The notes under the pieces: generated by a model
What the model saw: only the letters and a program-made list of their open reading frames with translations
What the model was told of the DNA's origin: nothing
Databases searched by the model: none
Shown here: one piece after another, positions 1 to 4,720 of the stretch
How positions within the stretch are numbered: position 1 is the first letter of the stretch
Layout of the letters: each line of letters starts with the position of its first letter
Assembly (NCBI GenBank): GCA_001067655.1
Contig: JUNU01000226.1
Coordinates: 1 to 6,053, forward strand
Length of the DNA stretch: 6,053 bases
Reading direction: 5' to 3'
Source: Neisseria lactamica
GTDB taxonomy: Bacteria; Pseudomonadota; Gammaproteobacteria; Burkholderiales; Neisseriaceae
Made by a program: the position numbers and the translations under genes

Positions 1-89
1 ATTCACTTGGTGCTTCAGCACCTTAGAGAATCGTTCTCTTTGAGCTAAGGCGAGTCAACGCCGTACTGGTTTAAAGTTAATCTACTATA
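1..89. mobile_element. Correia element (CREE/NEMIS), right-hand part, cut by window edge
   Basis: The terminal inverted repeat runs from about 63 to 89 (GTACTGG...TCTACTATA) and differs slightly from the usual TTAATCCACTATA end. Inside it lie the segments I recall from full-length Correia elements: a hairpin GGTGC/GCACC (9-13, 18-22), AGAGAA/TTCTCT (25-30, 34-39) and CCTTAG/CTAAGG (21-26, 45-50). The left part of the element lies outside the window. These elements are non-autonomous, MITE-like repeats that insert at TA and occur widely between genes in Neisseria. The internal segment is reported in the literature to bind IHF. Recognition is from memory of the family consensus and is supported by the matching partial element at the other end of the window. 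Confidence 0.9.
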
Positions 90-91
90 TT
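86..91 (+). promoter_or_regulatory. Candidate outward -10 box at the CREE edge
   Basis: TATATT is formed by the CREE end plus flanking bases, 33 nt before the trkH start codon. Outward promoters at Correia termini have been described in pathogenic Neisseria. Here no convincing -35 is visible: the bases at 64-69 (TACTGG) are a poor match. This is a possibility only. Confidence 0.25.
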
Positions 92-97
92 ACGCCG

Positions 98-109
98 TTC
101 AGACGACCC
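98..109 (-). repeat. DNA uptake sequence variant (11 of 12 match)
   Basis: The minus strand reads GGGTCGTCTGAA, one base away from AGGTCGTCTGAA, the dialect found at three gene ends in this window. It lies alone, with no inverted partner, between the CREE and trkH. The conserved CGTCTGAA core is intact, so it could still help in DNA uptake. Confidence 0.6.
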
Positions 110-124
110 CTATTTAAGATTGAT

Positions 125-1582
125 ATGTATAAGTTTCTTCCTATTGTCCACGTTTTGTCCAGACTGGGGCTGCTATTTTCAATGTTGCTCGCAGTACCAA
201 CGCTGATGTCGTATTTTTTTCTGGACAACGCGTTTCCGGCGTTTGCCTACACGGCTTTGGCAACGACGCTGACCTCTTGCGCGGTTTGGCTGATGACCTT
301 CCATTTCCGCCGCGAGCTGCGCCCGCGCGACGGATTTACGTTGGTTTTGATGTTGTGGCTGGCGTTTGCGCTGGTGGCGGCGATGCCGATTTATATTCAC
401 ATCCCGGGCATCAGTTTTACCGATGCGTTTTTTGAGGCGATGTCGGGGCTGACGACGACCGGCGCGACGGTCATGACGAGCTTGGACACGCTGGCTCCGT
501 CGATAAATTTTTGGCGGCATATGCTCAACTGGCTGGGCGGCATGGGTATCATCGTGCTGGCGGTGGCAATTCTGCCGATGTTGGGCGTGGGCGGAACGCA
601 GCTCTTCAAGGCTGAAATTCCGGGGATGGACAAAGAAAGCAAGATGGCACCGCGCATTTCGCAGGTGGCAAAAAAGCTGTGGTTCTTCTATACGATGACG
701 ACGACGGCGGCTTTTCTGACGCTGCATTTTGCGGGGATGAGCTGGTTTGACGCGCTTTGCCACGCAATGTCGGCGGTGTCGCTGGGCGGTTTTTCGACAC
801 ACGATGCCAGCATCGCTTATTTTGATTCGCTGACCGTCGAATGGGCGATTATGTTTTTCACGCTCTGGGGCGGTGTGAATTTCGCCACGCATTTCACGGC
901 GCTGACACGACGCTCGCTCAAATCTTATTGGCGGGACGAGGAATGCCGCGTACTGCTGTCGCTGCTGGCGGTGAGTATTTTGATGTCGGCGGTGTATCTG
1001 TGGCAGAAGGATTTTTATGCAACCTTTGGAGATTCGCTGCGTTTTGTGAGCTTCAACTTTGTCTCCATCGGACTGGCAAGCGGTTTTTCCAACACGGATT
1101 TTGCGCAATGGCCGCTGATCGTGTCGCTGTGGATGTTTTTCCTGTCCAACCTGTTGGCAAGCTCAGGCTCTATGGGCGGCGGCATTAAAAACGTGCGGGC
1201 GTTGGTCTTGTTCAAATTCAGCCTGCGCGAGATGATGATTCTGCTGCACCCGAAAGCAGTGCGCACGGTCAAGGTAAACGGACGCATGATTCCCGACCGT
1301 ATGGCGTTGACGGTCATGGCGTTTATTTCGATTTATTTCATGACCACAATTGTGTTCAGCTTTTTGCTGATGGCAAGCGGGATGGAGTTTATCTCCGCCT
1401 TCACCGCCGTCATCGCGTGCATTACCAATGCGGGACCGGGCTTGGGCGAAGTAGGACCGGCAGGCAGCTATGCGGTATTGAGCGATGTGCAAAAATGGCT
1501 GTGTTCGGCTGTCATGCTGCTGGGTCGCTTGGAAATTTTTACGGTGTTGATTTTGCTGACACCGGCTTATTGGAAAAAATGA
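125..1582 (+). CDS. trkH: TrkH family potassium uptake membrane protein
   Basis: This is the inner-membrane, ion-conducting subunit of a Trk-type K+ uptake system, which normally works with the cytoplasmic NAD-binding regulator TrkA; trkA is not in this window. At 485 residues it has the usual family length and about ten hydrophobic segments. All four pore-loop filters are visible: TTTGAT near residue 110-115, SLGGFST near 219-225, LASGF near 317-321 and TNAGPGLG near 434-441. The glycine expected in each filter is present. Other family landmarks are NWLGGMGIIVLAVAILP (135-151), SGSMGGGIKNVR (347-358, usually STGGGIK) and the ending LLGRLEIFTVLILLTP (465-480). The N-terminus fits the family; the Shine-Dalgarno is weak (AAGA at 116-119). 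The gene appears monocistronic: a CREE lies upstream and a strong stem-loop starts 5 nt after the stop. The third filter (LASGF) departs from the common TTTGF/TTAGY forms. Identification is secure. Confidence 0.95.
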   Translation: MYKFLPIVHVLSRLGLLFSMLLAVPTLMSYFFLDNAFPAFAYTALATTLTSCAVWLMTFHFRRELRPRDGFTLVLMLWLAFALVAAMPIYIHIPGISFTDAFFEAMSGLTTTGATVMTSLDTLAPSINFWRHMLNWLGGMGIIVLAVAILPMLGVGGTQLFKAEIPGMDKESKMAPRISQVAKKLWFFYTMTTTAAFLTLHFAGMSWFDALCHAMSAVSLGGFSTHDASIAYFDSLTVEWAIMFFTLWGGVNFATHFTALTRRSLKSYWRDEECRVLLSLLAVSILMSAVYLWQKDFYATFGDSLRFVSFNFVSIGLASGFSNTDFAQWPLIVSLWMFFLSNLLASSGSMGGGIKNVRALVLFKFSLREMMILLHPKAVRTVKVNGRMIPDRMALTVMAFISIYFMTTIVFSFLLMASGMEFISAFTAVIACITNAGPGLGEVGPAGSYAVLSDVQKWLCSAVMLLGRLEIFTVLILLTPAYWKK

Positions 1583-1586
1583 AGAC

Positions 1587-1628
1587 AGGTCGTCTGAAAA
1601 CGGATTTCGGGTTTTCAGACGACCTTTT
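1587..1628 (+). terminator. Intrinsic terminator of trkH made of two inverted uptake sequences
   Basis: There is a perfect 15-bp stem, with arms at 1587-1601 and 1611-1625 and a 9-nt loop, followed by a TTTT run at 1625-1628. Each arm carries a full AGGTCGTCTGAA uptake sequence (1587-1598 on +, 1614-1625 on -). Inverted uptake-sequence pairs acting as terminators are typical of Neisseria. It begins 5 nt after the trkH stop, which separates trkH transcription from the MFS gene. Confidence 0.9.
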
Positions 1629-1640
1629 CGTTATCAGGCA

Positions 1641-1680
1641 AGCTGCATTCTGACGGATGAAGCTGCATTCTGACGGATGA
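1641..1680 (+). repeat. Perfect 20-bp tandem duplication
   Basis: The unit AGCTGCATTCTGACGGATGA occurs twice without a gap or mismatch, at 1641-1660 and 1661-1680. It lies between the trkH terminator and the MFS start codon, where the promoter and leader of the MFS gene must lie. Two identical copies point to recent slippage or duplication. I see no known operator in it. Confidence 0.95.
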
Positions 1681-1747
1681 ACAGGAGGCAGCAAACCCTA
1701 GAAAGAAGCGGCTCTACGTTAACCCACAACATCAAAACAAAAAAGCA

Positions 1748-1755
1748 AAGGAAAG
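1748..1755 (+). promoter_or_regulatory. Ribosome binding site of the MFS gene
   Basis: AAGGAAAG lies just upstream of the ATG at 1760, with 7 nt between the AAGGA core (1748-1752) and the start codon. It is the clearest Shine-Dalgarno on the plus strand and fixes the start. Confidence 0.75.
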
Positions 1756-1759
1756 TACG

Positions 1760-3079
1760 ATGGATATCCTTACCCGCCTTCAAAACTTGCCGCCGAGCAA
1801 GTTTCATTACAGGCTTTTGGTGCTGGTCGGTATCGGCTGGCTGTTTGACGCGATGGATACCGGGCTGGTGTCGTTCATCCTGCCCGAGCTGGGCAAAGAC
1901 TGGTCGCTTGCACCTGCGCAATTGGGCTGGATTGTCAGCATCTCTTTTGTCGGCATGGCATTGGGTGCGGTTATCAGCGGCTGGTTTGCCGACCGCTTCG
2001 GCAGGAAAACCGTTTTTGCCGGGACGATGGCGGTATACAGCGTGGCAACAGGCTTATGCGCGTTTGCACCCAACCTGTCCGCACTTTTATTTTTCCGCTT
2101 CTTCGTCGGCGTAGGACTGGGCGGACAGCTTCCCGTCGCAGTATCTTTGGTCAGCGAATACGCCCCGCCGAAAGTACGCGGACGCTTTATCGTGTTGCTG
2201 GAAAGTTTTTGGGGGCTGGGCTGGCTTGCCGCAGCACTCGCTTCCTATTTCTTTATCCCAAAATTCGGCTGGCACAGCGCGTTTTTAATCGGCGCGCTGC
2301 CGATTTTGTATATCCCGCTGGTGTTGAAATTCATACCCGAATCCGTACCCTACCTGCTCTCGCAAGGCAAAACGGACGAAGCGCACCGGCTGGTCAGCCG
2401 CTTGGAAGAGGAAGCGGGAATTACGCCCGCCGCAACGGCCGTAGCACCGCCGCAAAAGGAAAAACAGCGCATCCGTTTCATACAACTATGGCAACAGCCT
2501 TTCGCACGGCGCACTCTGATGCTGTGGCTGGTTTGGTTCGGCATAGTCTTTTCCTATTACGGCATTTTTACTTGGCTGCCGAAACTCTTGGTCGAACAAG
2601 GCAATACGGTGGTTAAAACCTTTGAATATGTGCTGGTGATGATAGTCGCGCAACTGCCCGGCTACATTGCGGCGGCGGCATTGGTGGAAAAAATCGGGCG
2701 CAAAGCGACTTTGGCGGGCTTTCTCGCCGCCTGCGCCGTCTGCGCGTGGTTTTTCGGGCAAAGCAGCAGCGCCGCCGAAGTCATGGCATGGGGCAGCCTG
2801 ATGTCGTTCTTCAACCTCGGCGCATGGGGCGTTTTATACACCTACACACCCGAACTCTACCCCCTCCGCTTCCGTGCCTTCGCCTCCGGCTGGGCGGGCG
2901 CAATCGGACGTATCGGCGGCATTCTTGCGCCTATGGCGGTTGCCGCCATGATTGGCGGTAGCAGCGGGTTCAGCAATATTTTCATGATGTTCGCGCTGGT
3001 TATGTTGTTGATTGTCGCCGTCGTGTTGATATTGGGCGAAGAAACCAAAGGCAGGACGCTGGAGGACATCAGCTCTTAA
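1760..3079 (+). CDS. MFS transporter, sugar-porter / NaiP-like
   Basis: This is a 439-residue inner-membrane secondary transporter with about 12 hydrophobic segments in two halves, joined by a charged cytoplasmic loop (about 201-245). Family marks in order are FDAMDTG (29-35, as in NaiP-like niacin and aromatic-acid transporters), motif A GWFADRFGRK (74-83), GVGLGGQLPVAVSLVSEYAPPKVRGR (117-142), PESVPYLLSQGK (193-204, the sugar-porter PESP-like motif), a second-half motif A relic VEKIGRK (309-315), YTPELYPLRFRAFASG (362-377) and a C-terminal GEETKGRTLEDI (426-437). The substrate cannot be read from the sequence: a sugar, a niacin-like vitamin or an aromatic/organic acid are all possible, and drug efflux is less likely given the motifs. 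No enzyme genes adjoin it to suggest a pathway. Its 3' end is partly duplicated downstream at 3796-3948. Confidence 0.9.
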   Translation: MDILTRLQNLPPSKFHYRLLVLVGIGWLFDAMDTGLVSFILPELGKDWSLAPAQLGWIVSISFVGMALGAVISGWFADRFGRKTVFAGTMAVYSVATGLCAFAPNLSALLFFRFFVGVGLGGQLPVAVSLVSEYAPPKVRGRFIVLLESFWGLGWLAAALASYFFIPKFGWHSAFLIGALPILYIPLVLKFIPESVPYLLSQGKTDEAHRLVSRLEEEAGITPAATAVAPPQKEKQRIRFIQLWQQPFARRTLMLWLVWFGIVFSYYGIFTWLPKLLVEQGNTVVKTFEYVLVMIVAQLPGYIAAAALVEKIGRKATLAGFLAACAVCAWFFGQSSSAAEVMAWGSLMSFFNLGAWGVLYTYTPELYPLRFRAFASGWAGAIGRIGGILAPMAVAAMIGGSSGFSNIFMMFALVMLLIVAVVLILGEETKGRTLEDISS

Positions 3080-3109
3080 ACAACCGTATCAACAGTCCAA
3101 AATCAGCAA

Positions 3110-3153
3110 AGGTCGTCTGAAAACGGGATATTTGGTTTTCAGAATGGCTTTTT
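3110..3153 (+). terminator. Decayed uptake-sequence stem-loop after the MFS gene
   Basis: The left arm has an intact uptake sequence, AGGTCGTCTGAA (3110-3121). The right arm (3135-3149) has kept GTTTTCAG but lost the rest (AATGGCT in place of ACGACCT). Only the upper 9 bp or so of the stem (about 3116-3124 with 3135-3143) pair well. A T-run (3149-3153) follows, so some termination is likely. It reads as a formerly perfect inverted pair that lost one uptake sequence by mutation. Confidence 0.65.
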
Positions 3154-3254
3154 ATGTAAAAATTTCCAGTCAATTCAAACATACACTTTGGATTTTCAGG
3201 ACACAAGCTGATTCGCATTAGCATTTCCCCATCATTTCAAGAAAAGACAACTCT

Positions 3255-3707
3255 ATGAGACCCTTATTTATCTGCATTGCGCTACTGTATTGCCAAACAA
3301 CTGCTGCCGAAATCATGTTTTCCTGTCATGCAGGCAAAGACCATTACGAACTAAACCGCCACGGCAGCCGTCTGATACTTTCCGGCAACGGACAAATATT
3401 GTCGGACACTGCTGCCACATCAGCATTGCAAAGTTACATAGGCACTCATTCCATCAGCTTATTGGTACAAAACAACGACAGCACCGATAATATGTATCAA
3501 ATCACGGATTACAAAAACACCTCTTCACAACCTGCAACCATCGTACATTCCTATCTAACCGACCGACATGAAAGAAAATCAAAAACTATTTCATGTAATC
3601 GGGTTGTCCGCAGCCTTTACCGTGCCGATTTATCGGACATTCCTCGCGACAATTACACAGAATTTTGGGATTTTTACAAAGATTCTGACAACAACGAACA
3701 AAAATAA
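3255..3707 (+). CDS. Small exported protein of unknown function
   Basis: I do not recognise this 150-residue protein. The N-terminus looks like a Sec signal peptide: MR, a hydrophobic core PLFICIALLYC, then QTTAA with probable signal peptidase I cleavage near residue 18. The Cys at 13 is not in a good lipobox because Tyr precedes it. The mature part holds exactly two cysteines, C24 and C114, which could form one disulfide in the periplasm. It is polar, rich in Ser, Thr, Asn and Asp, with no membrane segment after the signal, and has an acidic, aromatic end (EFWDFYKDSDNNEQK). Codon use is visibly AT-richer than the flanking genes. A weak purine-rich ribosome site (AAGAAAAG, 3239-3246) precedes the ATG. 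It sits between the MFS gene and a remnant of that gene's 3' end, so it looks like acquired DNA. An immunity protein, an inhibitor or a small surface-associated protein are possible, but nothing in the sequence decides. Confidence 0.7.
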   Translation: MRPLFICIALLYCQTTAAEIMFSCHAGKDHYELNRHGSRLILSGNGQILSDTAATSALQSYIGTHSISLLVQNNDSTDNMYQITDYKNTSSQPATIVHSYLTDRHERKSKTISCNRVVRSLYRADLSDIPRDNYTEFWDFYKDSDNNEQK

Positions 3708-3730
3708 GCTGATGCAGGTCAGATTTTAAA

Positions 3731-3794
3731 ATTCGACATTTCGAACATTACAACAATGGATGTAATGCCGCGAACGTTAACGATTTTGTCGAAT
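3731..3794. repeat. Nested inverted repeats after the exported-protein gene
   Basis: An outer 8-bp pair ATTCGACA / TGTCGAAT (3731-3738, 3787-3794) encloses an inner 6-bp pair CATTAC / GTAATG (3746-3751, 3762-3767) and a palindrome CGTTAACG (3775-3782). No T-run follows, so it is not a clear terminator. The stretch matches nothing I recognise, and both strands lack a supportable gene here. Confidence 0.45.
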
Positions 3795-3795
3795 A

Positions 3796-3948
3796 TGGGC
3801 GGTCGCAATCGGATGCGCGGGCAGCAGTAGCATCGGATTTTGCAATATTTTCATGATGTTCGCGCTGGTCATGCTGCTGATTGTCGCCGTCGTCTTGATA
3901 TTGGGCGAAGAAACCAAAGGTAGGACGCTGGAAGACATCAACGGATAA
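3796..3948 (+). pseudogene. Remnant of a second copy of the MFS transporter 3' end
   Basis: The stretch 3827-3948 aligns without gaps to the last 122 bases of the MFS gene (2958-3079), with 14 mismatches by eye (about 89% identity), including the shared stop position. A further 20-base match at 3796-3815 corresponds to 2891-2910 (18 of 20). Between the two, 47 bases of the parent are replaced by 11, a net loss of 36 bases that keeps the frame. In frame it reads WAVAIG..., then NIFMMFALVMLL..., ending GEETKGRTLEDING. Eight of the 14 changes are synonymous, so this copy diverged while still coding. Everything upstream of the last 10% or so of the transporter is absent, and in-frame stops lie at 3727, 3763 and 3778. 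It has no plausible start and is not expected to make a functional protein. With the inverted repeats and stem-loop around it, it fills the gap between the genes ending at 3707 and 4061. Confidence 0.9.
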
Positions 3949-3980
3949 ACGCCGTTATTAAAATCATCCCGCCAAATAAA

Positions 3981-4034
3981 AGGTCGTCTGAAAGTATCAC
4001 TTCACCGAAGTCAAACAACACTTTCAGACGACCT
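3981..4034. terminator. Bidirectional uptake-sequence terminator between convergent genes
   Basis: There is a perfect 15-bp stem (3981-3995 with 4020-4034), each arm carrying AGGTCGTCTGAA. The 24-nt loop holds a small nested hairpin, ACTTC/GAAGT (3999-4003, 4007-4011). Reading leftward, the stem is followed by TTTTATTT, a good tail for the nitroreductase operon that ends at 4061. The rightward tail (TATTTCATT) is weaker. It probably once terminated the second MFS copy and now mainly serves the minus-strand genes. Confidence 0.85.
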
Positions 4035-4060
4035 ATTTCATTGAAATCCGGCTACGCGCC

Positions 4061-4720
4061 CTACTCCGCCCAAATCACTGTTTCTGACGCATCGCGGCGC
4101 GGTTTCGGGTTAATGTCGCGCACACGGTAGCCGAAGGTTTCGGCGACGGATAAGCCGTAATTCTGAGGATCGAGCAATCCGGCTTCGGCAAGGATTTTTT
4201 CCACTTCGGCATACTCCATGCCTTCGATGGCGCAAGAATCGATGCCGAGCATCGCCGCGCCGGTGAGCATATTGCCCAGCGCGATGTAGGTTTGCTTGCT
4301 TGCCCAGTCAAACAGGGCGCGTTCGTCGTCGGCGATGGGCATATCGTGGGTTTGGAAACGGCGGTAGCGTTCAAATGCGCCCGCCCTCTCTTCGGCGCTC
4401 AGACCGCGTCTGTCCATCAGTTCTTCAAAAGCGGGGCTGTCGTAGCGGGCGTGTTTTCGTGCCAACAGGAAAACGACGTGGCTGGCATCCGAAATAGAAG
4501 CCTGCATCCCCCAAGCGAAGGGTTTGATTTTTTCGCGCAATGCCGCGTTCTGCACGACCACAAACTGCCACGGCTCGCAGCCGACGGAGCTGGGCGAAAG
4601 GCGGCCGAAATCAAGGATGGCGGCAAAATCTTCGGCACTGATTTTGCGCGCAGGGTCGTAGTAGCGGACGGAAACGCGGCGTTTGAAAATTTCGAGGGCT
4701 TGTTCGCGGGTCAGTATCAT
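4061..4720 (-). CDS. NfsB-like FMN-dependent NAD(P)H nitroreductase
   Basis: This is a cytoplasmic flavoenzyme of the nitroreductase superfamily that would transfer two electrons from NAD(P)H to nitro-aromatics, quinones or flavins. The natural substrate is unknown. It has 219 residues, the usual length, and probably forms a homodimer with FMN at the interface. Marks visible are KRRVSVRYYD (13-22, FMN phosphate region), SPSSVGCEPWQF (42-53), WASKQTYIALGNMLTGAAMLGIDSCAIEGM (139-168, the family's most conserved helix and loop) and the end KPRRDASETVIWAE (206-219). The start at 4720 is chosen over an upstream TTG at 4765. It is an ATG with AAGGAA (4731-4726) 5 nt before it, and it overlaps the previous gene's stop as ATGA, a sign of translational coupling. 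The TTG would add 15 residues not expected in the family. It is second in an operon with the oxidoreductase at 5844-4717. Confidence 0.92.
   Translation of the reverse strand: MILTREQALEIFKRRVSVRYYDPARKISAEDFAAILDFGRLSPSSVGCEPWQFVVVQNAALREKIKPFAWGMQASISDASHVVFLLARKHARYDSPAFEELMDRRGLSAEERAGAFERYRRFQTHDMPIADDERALFDWASKQTYIALGNMLTGAAMLGIDSCAIEGMEYAEVEKILAEAGLLDPQNYGLSVAETFGYRVRDINPKPRRDASETVIWAE

Noticed and set aside
179..1108. Long minus-strand open frame opposite trkH
   Set aside because: Its translation is Arg/His/Gln-rich with no fold or motif, as expected for the antisense of a GC-rich membrane protein gene. The plus-strand frame is unmistakably TrkH.
3293..3305. Lipoprotein reading of the small exported protein (Cys13)
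   Set aside because: The residues before Cys13 are Leu-Leu-Tyr. Tyr at the -1 position does not fit a lipobox, while TTAA near residue 18 gives a normal signal peptidase I site.
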